A model generated the notes under the pieces. The model saw only the letters and a program-made list of their open reading frames with translations, was not told where the DNA came from and made no database searches. Positions 55,589-63,617 of a DNA stretch of 64,000 nt are shown here, piece after piece. The position numbers were made by a program, and so were the translations under genes. Numbering within the stretch: the stretch's first letter is position 1; each line of letters starts with the position of its first letter. Location: contig JANQFP010000207.1 of assembly GCA_028277795.1 (NCBI GenBank), forward strand, positions 19,804-83,803, written 5' to 3'. This DNA comes from Rhodospirillales bacterium. GTDB lineage: Bacteria; Pseudomonadota; Alphaproteobacteria; Rhodospirillales; JANQFP01.

Positions 55589-55612
55589 CCCGCCGCCGCG
55601 GCGGGTTTTTTT
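55589..55612 (+). terminator. Intrinsic terminator after the small membrane protein gene
   Basis: A 7-bp GC stem (CCCGCCG/CGGCGGG) with a 3-base loop is followed directly by seven T residues. It lies between the small membrane protein stop (55537) and the convergent galE stop (55651), so it terminates transcription from the left. It is the clearest Rho-independent terminator in the window. Confidence 0.85.
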
Positions 55613-55650
55613 GCTCCCCCATGGCCGGCGGTGGCGGCAGTAATCCCGGG

Positions 55651-56646
55651 TCAGCCGTCGGATGGGGCGGTGCGGCTCTCCCAGGCATAGGCCGAGGCGA
55701 CGATGGTCCGCAGGTCGTCGAGACGCGGGGTCCAGTCCAATGCCTCACGGACGCGGTTGGTGACGGCGAAGATCTGCGCGATGTCGCCGGTTCGCCGTGG
55801 CCCGACGGTGACCGGCAGCGGGCGGCCGCTGACCTCCTCCACCGTATCGATGACTTGGCGGACCGAGAAGCCGCGGCCGTAGCCGCAATTCATCACCGCG
55901 CTGGCGCCGCCGCCCATAAGGTAGTTCAATCCCGCCACATGGGCGTCGGCCAGGTCGGTCACGTGGATGAAGTCGCGGATGCAGGTGCCGTCCGGGGTGT
56001 CGTAGTCGTCGCCGAAGATGGTCATGGTGTCCCGTTTGCCGCACGCCGTCTCGCAGGCGACCTTGATGAGATGGGTGGCATTCGGCGTGCTCTGGCCGCT
56101 GCGCCCCCCGGGGTCGGCGCCGGCCACGTTGAAGTAGCGCAGCGCCACGGTCCGCATGGATGTGGCGGCGCTGACGTCGCGCAGCATCCATTCGGTCATC
56201 AGCTTGGACGTGCCGTAGGGCGTGATGGGGCGCAGCTCGGCGTCCTCGTCCACCGGCAGGGTCTCCGGATTGCCGTAGACGGCGGCGGTCGAGGAGAAGA
56301 TGAACCCCTCGACGCCGGCGGCCACGCAGGCGTCCAGCAGGGTGCGGCTGGCGCAGGTGTTGTTGCGGTAATACTTGAGCGGCTCGGCGACCGACTCGGG
56401 GACGATGGTGGAGCCGGCGAAATGCATCACCGCGCGGCAGCGGTGGTCCGCCAGGGCCCCCGCCGCCGTCTCGCGGTCGCCGATGTCGCCCTCGATGAAC
56501 ACGGCGCCGTCGGGCACCAGGTCCCGATTGCCGGTGGACAGGTCGTCGACCACCACCACGCCCCAGCCGGCGTCGAGGAGGGACAGGCACACATGGCTGC
56601 CGATGTAACCGGCGCCTCCGGTCACCAGAACGGTGTTCTCAAGCAT
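55651..56646 (-). CDS. galE: UDP-glucose 4-epimerase
   Basis: A 331-aa short-chain dehydrogenase/epimerase interconverting UDP-glucose and UDP-galactose. The NAD-binding motif is TGGAGYIGSH (residues 9-18), the catalytic pair is Tyr144 and Lys148 (PYGTSK), with the Ser in FSSTAAVYG. Substrate-region motifs RYFNVAGADP and GDDYDTPDGTCIRDFIHVTD are characteristic of GalE. Length is typical. It supplies UDP-galactose for envelope or exopolysaccharide synthesis. It is divergent from the exosortase-associated glycosyltransferase, separated by 181 bases. Confidence 0.92.
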   Translation of the reverse strand: MLENTVLVTGGAGYIGSHVCLSLLDAGWGVVVVDDLSTGNRDLVPDGAVFIEGDIGDRETAAGALADHRCRAVMHFAGSTIVPESVAEPLKYYRNNTCASRTLLDACVAAGVEGFIFSSTAAVYGNPETLPVDEDAELRPITPYGTSKLMTEWMLRDVSAATSMRTVALRYFNVAGADPGGRSGQSTPNATHLIKVACETACGKRDTMTIFGDDYDTPDGTCIRDFIHVTDLADAHVAGLNYLMGGGASAVMNCGYGRGFSVRQVIDTVEEVSGRPLPVTVGPRRTGDIAQIFAVTNRVREALDWTPRLDDLRTIVASAYAWESRTAPSDG

Positions 56647-56690
56647 AGGTTTCTCCGGTCATTGCGGCTCCACCGACCGCGGCTTCGGCG

Positions 56691-56720
56691 ACATTACACG
56701 ACCGGCCGCCGCACATTACA
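56691..56720. promoter_or_regulatory. Direct repeat ACATTACA in the galE/glycosyltransferase spacer
   Basis: Two identical copies of ACATTACA (56691-56698 and 56713-56720) occur in direct orientation with start points 22 bases apart, about two helical turns. They stand out in an otherwise GC-rich spacer between two divergent genes. This is a candidate binding site for a dimeric or tandem regulator of galE and the glycosyltransferase. No protein is assigned. Confidence 0.35.
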
Positions 56721-56827
56721 ATCGGCAACCGCCGGACCGGCCCGGCCCGATGCGGGCGCATCGGACGGGCCCGGCACCCTGCCCTGAAACGCTGGGCGCG
56801 GGTCGGCAGACGGACGAGGATCAGCAG

Positions 56828-58024
56828 GTGCACGACGGGAGCCCGAGCCCGACCACCGAACGCACGCGACCCCTGGTCGCGCATATCATCGATCGTCTCG
56901 ACATCGGTGGCATGGAGAACGGGCTGGTCAATCTCATCAACCACATGCCCAAGGACCGCATCGGCCACGCCGTCATCTGCCTGCGCGACGCCACCGACTT
57001 CCGCGATCGCATTAACCGCGACGACGTTCCCGTCATCGCTCTCGGCAAACGTCTGGGGCACGATCCCGCCATCTACGCCCAGGTCTGGCGCACCGTCCGA
57101 GCGCTCAGGCCGGACGTCGTCCATACCCGCAACCTGCCGGCCGCGGAGATGGTCGTCCCGGCGGCCCTCGGCGGCGTCCCTTGCCGCATCCACGGCGAAC
57201 ACGGCCGCAACCGGCTCGAGACCCGCGGCGAGAACGTCAAGTACAACAGGCTTCGCCGTTTGCTGTCGCCCTGGGTCCATCAGTACGTCGCGGTCTCCCG
57301 CGACCTCGAGGACTGGCTGCAGCACCGCGTCGGCATCCCCGGACGCAAGGTGGTCCAGATCTACAATGGCGTCGACAGCCATCGTTTCCATCCGCCCGGG
57401 AACGGCCGCGACCCGCTGCCGGTGAACGGGTTCGCGACCGCCGACTCCATCGTCATCGGCACCTTCGGCCGCATGGACCCGGTCAAGGACCAGACCACTC
57501 TGGCCCGTGCGTTCTCCGAGCTGGTGTCGAGGATGCCGGAGGCCCGCGCCCGCTTGCGCCTGGCCCTCGTCGGCGACGGCGCGCTGCGTCCGCAGGTGGA
57601 CCAGACCCTGGAAGACATGGGGGTCGCCGATCAGGTCTGGCTGCCCGGATTCCGGGACGACGTGTCCGACCTCATGCGTGGCATCGACGTGTTCGTCCTG
57701 CCGTCGGTCAACGAGGGCATCTCCAACACCATTCTCGAGGCCATGGCCTGCGGCCGCCCCGTCGTTGCGACCGCCGTGGGCGGCAACCCGGAACTGATCG
57801 CCGACGGAGAGACCGGGATTCTGGTCCCCCCCTCGGATCCGACCGCCATGGCCGAGGCCCTCGCCCGATATGTCAATGAGCCCGAGTTGATCGCCCGCCA
57901 CGGCGCCGCCGGGCGGCAAAGGGTCGAACGCGAGTTCAGTCTGGAGGCCATGGTGGCGCGGTATCTGGATATCTACGAGCGCTTGGTGGCCACGCGCGGC
58001 AGAGTCGCCCGACCGGCCTCGTGA
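56828..58024 (+). CDS. Glycosyltransferase, PEP-CTERM/exosortase-associated type (GT4)
   Basis: A 398-aa GT-B glycosyltransferase. The N-terminal half begins HIIDRLDIGGMENGLVNLIN and includes VHTRNLPAAEMVVPAALGG and the EHGRN motif, a pattern I associate with the sugar transferase family linked to PEP-CTERM/exosortase loci. The C-terminal GT4 domain shows GTFGRMDPVKDQTTLARAFS, LRLALVGDGALRPQ and FVLPSVNEGISNTILEAMAC. I selected the GTG at 56828 because GAGGA precedes it and it starts just before the fold; upstream in-frame ATGs (such as 56750) are alternatives. Probably acts in exopolysaccharide synthesis. Confidence 0.85.
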   Translation: MHDGSPSPTTERTRPLVAHIIDRLDIGGMENGLVNLINHMPKDRIGHAVICLRDATDFRDRINRDDVPVIALGKRLGHDPAIYAQVWRTVRALRPDVVHTRNLPAAEMVVPAALGGVPCRIHGEHGRNRLETRGENVKYNRLRRLLSPWVHQYVAVSRDLEDWLQHRVGIPGRKVVQIYNGVDSHRFHPPGNGRDPLPVNGFATADSIVIGTFGRMDPVKDQTTLARAFSELVSRMPEARARLRLALVGDGALRPQVDQTLEDMGVADQVWLPGFRDDVSDLMRGIDVFVLPSVNEGISNTILEAMACGRPVVATAVGGNPELIADGETGILVPPSDPTAMAEALARYVNEPELIARHGAAGRQRVEREFSLEAMVARYLDIYERLVATRGRVARPAS

Positions 58025-58086
58025 CCGTCGTAGCCACCTTGGCGGTGCCCCAGGCGCCGGGGTGACCGTCCGGCAGGAGCCGCTTG

Positions 58087-58779
58087 GTGAGACATCGGCA
58101 ACACGCCATGAGCTATGCCGCCGTCGAGGCTGCGGTTGTGGCCACCGGGCTGGTCTGCCGCGGCGGCTTTCATCCGCGACCCGAGGACGAGATCCCCGGC
58201 AATCCCGCCACCGTGGTGCTGGTGGGCAACGCCGGCCCGTCCATGTGGCGGGCCTTCGCCGCCGCGGCGCGGGACGAGCCCGATCCCCTCGACGCCTGGT
58301 GCCGGCGGGTGCTGACCGGTGTTGCCGAGGCGCTCGGCGCTCGCGCCCTGTTCCCCTTCGGCGGCCCGCCGTTCCTGCCCTTCCAGCGCTGGGCGCAGCG
58401 GGCCGAGGCCGTCCATCCGTCGCCGCTCGGCATCCTCATTCACCCCGACTTCGGCTTGTGGCACGGCTACCGCGGCGCGCTGGCGTTCGACCGGCGCCTG
58501 GTGCTGCCGCCCCGCGACCGACGGCCCAGCCCGTGTGCGACGTGTGCCGACAAGCCGTGCCTCACCGCCTGTCCGGTGGATGCCTTCGCCGGCGAGGGTT
58601 TCGCCGCCGCCGCCTGCGAGGGTCACGTGACGTCGGAGCGGGGCGGCGATTGCCTGGCGTTGGGCTGTCGCGCCCGCCATGCCTGTCCGGTGGGGCGCGC
58701 CTATCGCTATGCTCCCGACCAGGCGCACCATCATATGGACGGATTCCTCGCGGCGCGACGCGCTGCCAGGAACCGCTGA
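58087..58779 (+). CDS. 4Fe-4S ferredoxin-like protein of unknown function
   Basis: A 230-aa protein with a C-terminal cysteine cluster: SPCATCADKPCLTACP, a ferredoxin-type CxxCxxxxCxxxCP, and further cysteines in GDCLALGCRARHACPV. The N-terminal ~150 residues are a separate domain (NPATVVLVGNAGPSMWRAFA) with a Rossmann-like glycine turn. It resembles the iron-sulfur part of QueG-type proteins but is much shorter. The GTG at 58087 is preceded by AGGAG with seven-base spacing; an ATG at 58108 is an alternative. A role in electron transfer is likely; the partner is unknown. Confidence 0.75.
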   Translation: MRHRQHAMSYAAVEAAVVATGLVCRGGFHPRPEDEIPGNPATVVLVGNAGPSMWRAFAAAARDEPDPLDAWCRRVLTGVAEALGARALFPFGGPPFLPFQRWAQRAEAVHPSPLGILIHPDFGLWHGYRGALAFDRRLVLPPRDRRPSPCATCADKPCLTACPVDAFAGEGFAAAACEGHVTSERGGDCLALGCRARHACPVGRAYRYAPDQAHHHMDGFLAARRAARNR

Positions 58780-58832
58780 CGGCCGGCGAAAGCAATGGAC
58801 TCACCCCCCGCGCGAGCCATATTAAGCGCGTC

Positions 58833-59666
58833 ATGAGCGCACTGCCGTTCCGCAAGATGCATGGCCTGGGCAACGATTTCGTGGTCCTGGACGCGCGCAC
58901 GCGCCCCCTGGCCGTGTCCGCCGACCAGGCCCGGGCCATCGCCGACCGCCACACCGGGGTGGGCTGCGACCAGCTCATCGTGGTCGAGCCGCCGCGCGAC
59001 CACCTGGCCGACGCCTTCATGCGCATCCGCAACGCCGACGGCGGCGAGGCGGAAGCCTGCGGCAACGCCGCCCGCTGCATCGCCGCCCTGATCATGGCCG
59101 AGACCGGCGCCGGGCACGCGGTGATCGAGACCGTCTCCGGCCTGCTCGACGCCGAGGCCGCCGCCGGCGGCCTGGTCGCCGTGGACATGGGGCGGGTGCG
59201 CCTGGACTGGCGCGACATCCCGCTGGCGGAACCGGCCGACACCCTGCACCTGGACGTGGTGGCCGGGCCTCTGGCCGATGCGGTGGCGGTCAACGTGGGC
59301 AATCCCCACGCCGTGTTCTTCGTCGAAGATGTCGAGAAGGTGCCCCTCGCCACCTTCGGCCCCATGGTCGAGCACCACGAGATGTTTCCCGAGTTCACCA
59401 ACGTGGGCGTGGCCCAGGTGGAGGGGCCCGACCGCATCCGCCTGCGGGTGTGGGAGCGCGGCGTCGGCATCACCCGGGCCTGCGGCAGCGGCGCCTGCGC
59501 GGCGCTGGTGGCGGCCAATCGGCGCGGCCTCACCGGGCGCGCCGCCGAGGTGGTGCTGGACGGCGGCAGCCTGCGCATCGAATGGCTGATCGACGATCAT
59601 GTGGTCATGACCGGGCCGGTGGCGGAGAGCTTCAGCGGCACCCTGGACGCCTCGGTGCTGGCATGA
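58833..59666 (+). CDS. dapF: Diaminopimelate epimerase
   Basis: A 277-aa epimerase converting LL- to meso-diaminopimelate for peptidoglycan and lysine synthesis. Start motif MHGLGNDFVVLDARTR is diagnostic. The two catalytic cysteines are Cys76 (EACGNAAR) and Cys217 (RACGSGACA), and NVGNPHAVFFVEDVE is also conserved. The ATG at 58833 begins at the standard N-terminus; an open frame upstream is not part of the gene. Translation of the next gene is coupled through ATGA. Confidence 0.95.
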   Translation: MSALPFRKMHGLGNDFVVLDARTRPLAVSADQARAIADRHTGVGCDQLIVVEPPRDHLADAFMRIRNADGGEAEACGNAARCIAALIMAETGAGHAVIETVSGLLDAEAAAGGLVAVDMGRVRLDWRDIPLAEPADTLHLDVVAGPLADAVAVNVGNPHAVFFVEDVEKVPLATFGPMVEHHEMFPEFTNVGVAQVEGPDRIRLRVWERGVGITRACGSGACAALVAANRRGLTGRAAEVVLDGGSLRIEWLIDDHVVMTGPVAESFSGTLDASVLA

Positions 59667-60901
59667 GCGGGCCCCACGTCGTCACCTTGGGCTGCCGGCT
59701 CAACGCCTTCGAGGCGGAGGCCCTGCGCGGCCGGGCGAGTGCCGACGGGCTGTCCGATGCGGTGATCGTCAACACCTGCGCGGTCACCGCCGAGGCGGAG
59801 CGCCAGGCGCGGCAGGCCATCCGCCGCCTGCGCCGCGAGCGGCCCGGTGCCCGCATCATCGTCACCGGTTGCGCCGCCCAGGTGAACCCCCGCGCCTTCG
59901 CCGGCATGCCCGAGGTGGACCGGGTCGTCGGCAACGCCGACAAGCTGGCCGACGGGGCGCTGGCCGACGGCGCCCCCGTCGCCGTCTCCGACATCATGGC
60001 GGCGGCACCGGTGGCGCCGCCCCTGATCGAGGGCTTCGGAGGCCGCGCCCGCGCCTTCGTCCAGGTGCAGCAGGGCTGCGATCACCGCTGCACCTTCTGC
60101 ATCGTGCCCTTCGCCCGCGGCCCGTCGCGCAGCGTGGCGGCGGAGCACGTGGTCGCCCAGGTGGCGCGGCTGGTCGATGCTGGCGCCGCCGAGGTGGTGC
60201 TCACCGGCGTCGATATCTCGTCGTGGGGCCGGCACCTGCCGGACCGGCCCACCCTCGGCGACCTGGTGCGCCGGGTTCTGGCGGGGGTGCCATCGCTGGG
60301 GCGGCTGCGGCTGAGCACCCTCGATCCGGCGGCGGTGGACGATGCCCTGGTGCGGGTGCTGGCCGACGACGGTCGCCTGATGCCCCACCTGCACCTCAGC
60401 CTCCAGGCGGCCGACGACACGGTGCTCAAGCGCATGAAGCGCCGCCATACGCGGGCGGCCGTGTCGGACCTGTGCCGGCGGGTCCGGGCGGCCCGTCCGG
60501 ACGTGGCGTTCGGCGCCGACCTCATCGCCGGTTTCCCCACCGAGACCGACGCCATGTTCGCCAGGACCCTGGCCGCCGTGGACGACCTGGGGCTCACCTA
60601 TCTGCACGTGTTCCCGTACTCGCCGCGGCCGGGCACGCCGGCCGCCCGCATGCCGACGGTGCCTGGCCCGGTGCGGGCCGAGCGTGCCCGCCGCCTGCGC
60701 CGGGCCGGGGCGGCGGCCCTGGAGCGGTTCCTCGGCGGCCGTGTCGGCGCCACCGAGCCGGTCGTGGTGGAGCGCGGCCGGGAGGGCCGCTCGCCCCACT
60801 ACGCCCCCGTGCGCCTGGACGTCGACGCCCAGCCCGGCACCGTCCTCGACGTCCGCGTGACCGGGGTCGCCGACGGCCACCTCATCGGACAAGCCCCGTG
60901 A
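59663..60901 (+). CDS. mtaB: tRNA t6A37 methylthiotransferase (MtaB)
   Basis: A 412-aa radical-SAM enzyme that thiomethylates the t6A base at position 37 of tRNAs. The N-terminal cluster cysteines are Cys11 (LGCRLNAFEAEA), Cys39 (NTCAVTAEAERQ) and Cys70 (TGCAAQ). The radical-SAM cluster is CDHRCTFC (Cys139, Cys143, Cys146). LHLSLQAADDTVLKRMKRRH is typical. The LGCRLN motif and length fit MtaB rather than MiaB or RimO. It is overlapped at both ends by dapF and ftsY, consistent with one operon. Confidence 0.93.
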   Translation: MSGPHVVTLGCRLNAFEAEALRGRASADGLSDAVIVNTCAVTAEAERQARQAIRRLRRERPGARIIVTGCAAQVNPRAFAGMPEVDRVVGNADKLADGALADGAPVAVSDIMAAAPVAPPLIEGFGGRARAFVQVQQGCDHRCTFCIVPFARGPSRSVAAEHVVAQVARLVDAGAAEVVLTGVDISSWGRHLPDRPTLGDLVRRVLAGVPSLGRLRLSTLDPAAVDDALVRVLADDGRLMPHLHLSLQAADDTVLKRMKRRHTRAAVSDLCRRVRAARPDVAFGADLIAGFPTETDAMFARTLAAVDDLGLTYLHVFPYSPRPGTPAARMPTVPGPVRAERARRLRRAGAAALERFLGGRVGATEPVVVERGREGRSPHYAPVRLDVDAQPGTVLDVRVTGVADGHLIGQAP

Positions 60902-61848
60902 TCGAGGTCGGGGTTCCCACCGACGAGGCGGCCGGCTGGCTGGGCCGGCTGCGCACCGGCCTCGGCCGGTCGGCCGGCAAGCTGGCGTCGGGCATCGGCG
61001 ATCTGTTCGTCAAGCGCACCCTCGACGACGAGGCCCTGGAGGAGCTGGAGGAGCTGCTCATCGGCGCCGACCTGGGCGTCAGCGCGGCGGCACGCCTGGC
61101 CGGAGGCTTGGCCAAGACGCGGTTCGCCCAGGAGGTGACGGCCGACGAGGTGCGCAGCGCGCTGGCCGAGCAGGTGGCGGAGATCCTGGAGCCGGTGGCC
61201 CGCCCGTTCACCATCCACGAGGCCCGCAAGCCCCACGTGATGTTGATCTGCGGCGTCAACGGCAGCGGCAAGACCACGACCATCGGCAAGCTGGCGGCCA
61301 TGTTCCGTCATGTGGGGCTGTCCGTGATCCTGGCCGCCGGAGACACCTTCCGCGCCGCCGCCGTCGAGCAGCTTCAGGTGTGGGGGCAGCGGGCCAACAG
61401 TCCTGTGCTTACCCGCGAGCCGGGGGCGGATGCCGCCAGCCTCGCCTTCGACGCCTTCCGGCTGGCCCAGGCCGAGCGTGCCGACATCCTGATCATCGAC
61501 ACCGCCGGCCGGCTCCAGAACAAGGCCGACCTGATGGCCGAGCTGCAGAAGATCGTCCGCGTGCTCGGCAAGCTGGACGAGACCGCGCCCCACGACTGCC
61601 TGCTGGTGCTCGATGCCACTGTGGGGCAGAACGCCCACAGCCAGGTGGAGGTGTTCCGCGACATGGTCGAGGTCACCGGCCTGGTGATGACCAAGCTCGA
61701 CGGCACCGCCAAGGGCGGCGTGGTGGTCGGGCTGGCCGACCGTTTCGGGTTGCCGGTGCATGCGGTGGGCGTCGGCGAGGGGGTCGCCGACATGCGTCCG
61801 TTCGAGGCCCGCGCCTACGCCCGTTCCCTGCTCGGCCTGGAGGCGTGA
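60898..61848 (+). CDS. ftsY: Signal recognition particle receptor FtsY
   Basis: A 316-aa SRP receptor GTPase that docks ribosomes at the membrane for co-translational insertion. Residues ~1-95 form the N domain (LDDEALEELEELLIGADLGV); the G domain shows GVNGSGKTTTIGKLAAMF, AAGDTFRAAAVEQLQVWG, the IIDTAGRLQNKADLMAELQK switch and TKLDGTAKGG. The acidic A domain is absent, as in many alphaproteobacteria. The start is GTG, overlapping the mtaB stop (GTGA). Confidence 0.95.
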   Translation: MIEVGVPTDEAAGWLGRLRTGLGRSAGKLASGIGDLFVKRTLDDEALEELEELLIGADLGVSAAARLAGGLAKTRFAQEVTADEVRSALAEQVAEILEPVARPFTIHEARKPHVMLICGVNGSGKTTTIGKLAAMFRHVGLSVILAAGDTFRAAAVEQLQVWGQRANSPVLTREPGADAASLAFDAFRLAQAERADILIIDTAGRLQNKADLMAELQKIVRVLGKLDETAPHDCLLVLDATVGQNAHSQVEVFRDMVEVTGLVMTKLDGTAKGGVVVGLADRFGLPVHAVGVGEGVADMRPFEARAYARSLLGLEA

Positions 61849-62062
61849 GGGGCCGGTCGGTGACCGGCGCAGGATGTAGCAAACGTGGGTCTTGCACGTC
61901 GCCCACAAATGCTCCAAGGTCCCGGTTGGGGCTACCGGAAGTCGGTGCGTTTTGGCGGTCGTTGCGCCAGACCCAGCGACTCCGGGGCATGAGGGACCTT
62001 CCGATGGATGCAACGGGGCTCCGAGCAAAAGGTCGGCGAGGAGCGTATCGAAAGGAGAGGGG

Positions 62063-62272
62063 ATGGCTACGGGGGTCGTGAAGTGGTTCAACCCGACCAA
62101 GGGCTACGGTTTCATACAGCCCGACGAAGGCGGGAAAGACGCGTTCGTTCACATCTCCGCCGTCGAGCGGGCGGGACTGAGCCGCCTGCACGAGGGGCAG
62201 AAGGTCGAATTCGAACTGGTGCCGGGGCGTGACGGACGCCTCGCCGCCGACAAGCTGGTGGTGATCGACTGA
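62063..62272 (+). CDS. Cold-shock-domain protein
   Basis: A 69-aa cold-shock-type RNA-binding protein. RNP motifs are visible: [15 protein letters not shown] (RNP1) and DAFVHIS (RNP2). AAGGAGAGGGG provides a very strong ribosome-binding site before the ATG at 62063. It follows ftsY by 214 bases, a spacer with several G/C-rich inverted segments that may act as the long 5' leader typical of cold-shock genes. Alphaproteobacteria usually carry several copies, and this one's condition of expression is unknown. Confidence 0.95.
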   Translation: MATGVVKWFNPTKGYGFIQPDEGGKDAFVHISAVERAGLSRLHEGQKVEFELVPGRDGRLAADKLVVID

Positions 62273-62373
62273 ACGGCACCGTCCACCGACACCGTTCGCC
62301 GAGGAATTCCGCCAATCGCTGACCGGCCGCGGCCCCGTGTCGAGGGGTGCCGTGGGTGGTGCGCGTCTCCGGG

Positions 62374-62742
62374 TCACTGATCGGCTTCGGGCCTGGTGAG
62401 CAGGGCGCCGAAGGCCGCCACCTCGTCGGCGACGCTGGCCTGGGCCTTGGCCTCCATATCCCGATAGCGGCTGAGCACGTCGTGGCCCAGGTTGGTCACC
62501 CGCGCGCCGCCGCCGCCGCGGCCGCCGGTGACGGTGACCACCAGGTCTTCCCGGAAACAGCGGTTCATGGTGTCCACCAGCAGCCACGCCCGCCGGTAGG
62601 ACATGCCCATGGCCCGCGCCGCCGCCGAGATGGACCCGGTGTCGGCGATGGCCTGCAGCAGATCCACCTTGCCCGGGCCCAACGCCGTCGCCGAGCCGAT
62701 GAGGATGCGGACCCTTGGCCGCGGATTGCGGGATGCCGGCAT
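62374..62742 (-). CDS. modE: ModE-like N-terminal winged-helix regulator
   Basis: A 122-aa protein equal to the DNA-binding half of ModE. LGPGKVDLLQAIADTGSISA, then AARAMGMSYRRAWLLVDTMN and FREDLVVTVTGGRGGGGARV form the winged helix, and TNLGHDVLSRYRDMEAKAQA is the dimer helix. The molybdate-binding (mop) domains are absent, so it may sense molybdate differently or be constitutive. It lies 35 bases after mobA on the same strand, and a tungstate/molybdate-type permease gene is divergent to both. The ATG at 62742 was chosen; GTG or ATG codons further upstream are possible. Confidence 0.85.
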   Translation of the reverse strand: MPASRNPRPRVRILIGSATALGPGKVDLLQAIADTGSISAAARAMGMSYRRAWLLVDTMNRCFREDLVVTVTGGRGGGGARVTNLGHDVLSRYRDMEAKAQASVADEVAAFGALLTRPEADQ

Positions 62743-62777
62743 GTCGAGGCCATGAAACCGGCCGCCGGGCGATCGTG

Positions 62778-63422
62778 TCAACGGCCGGCGATGGATTCCG
62801 CGGCGGCCAGGTCCTCGGCCCGGTTGACGTTGAAGAAGGGATCGACCGGATCGCAGGGGAACTCCACCACCGCCACCCGGTAGCGCGCCGTCCAGGCGTC
62901 GATCTTCCGCATGTCCTCGTCGAGCAGGGCCTTGCGCAGGGCGCCCCGCAGGCGCACCGGCCACAGCCCGAACACCGGGTGGGTGCGGCCACCCGAGGCG
63001 GCGCAGGCCATGTCGGCCCCCTCGTCCCCGACCGCCGCCGCCAGGCGTGCCACCAGGTCGACCGGAAGGAACGGCGCATCGGTGGCGAAGGAGGCCACCC
63101 AGGGCGTGTGCGGGGCGTTGTCCGCCGCCCAGTCCAGCGCTGTAAGCACGCCGGCCAGGGGACCGGCGAAGCCGCCCACCACGTCGGCCACCACCGGCAG
63201 GCCGTAGGCGGCGAAACGCCCGGGGTCGCCGCCGGCATTGAGGATCAGGGCCGACACCTGGGGCGCCGCCCGCTCGATGACATGCTCCAGCAGTGGCCGG
63301 CCGGCAAGGGGGCGCAGACACTTGTCGCCGCCACCCATGCGCCGGGCCAGGCCGCCGGCCAGGAGGACGCCGATCCACGGCGTCACCGTGGCCTCCACCG
63401 GGCTGCGCAGGGCACAGAACAT
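62778..63422 (-). CDS. mobA: Molybdenum cofactor guanylyltransferase
   Basis: A 214-aa nucleotidyltransferase that adds GMP to molybdopterin to form the bis-MGD cofactor. The signature is [20 protein letters not shown] near the N-terminus; [17 protein letters not shown] supplies the metal-binding Asp. [15 protein letters not shown] is the typical C-terminal Asn motif. Length is normal. The start is tentative: GTG codons at residues 9 and 13 would give shorter versions. With modE-like and the divergent permease it forms a molybdenum/tungsten block. Confidence 0.9.
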   Translation of the reverse strand: MFCALRSPVEATVTPWIGVLLAGGLARRMGGGDKCLRPLAGRPLLEHVIERAAPQVSALILNAGGDPGRFAAYGLPVVADVVGGFAGPLAGVLTALDWAADNAPHTPWVASFATDAPFLPVDLVARLAAAVGDEGADMACAASGGRTHPVFGLWPVRLRGALRKALLDEDMRKIDAWTARYRVAVVEFPCDPVDPFFNVNRAEDLAAAESIAGR

Positions 63423-63617
63423 CAGCGGCTCTTCGCACTTCGAAACACCCGGTCACTATATGAGGCCGGCGGGGCGCAACGGAAGACGGGGCCGGCGAAG
63501 GGGCTGAATCGAAAAATCCCCTCGGAAAATGTGTGTATTCCTGCATTTTTTTGACTCAGCTCCGAAAAGCGGCGTGCTACCGTAGGACAGACAGGAATTC
63601 GAAGAAGATCCGGGACC

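Noticed and set aside
62271..62297. Possible terminator after the cold-shock gene (GAACGG/CCGTTC)
   Set aside because: The stem is only six pairs with a 15-base loop and no U-tract.
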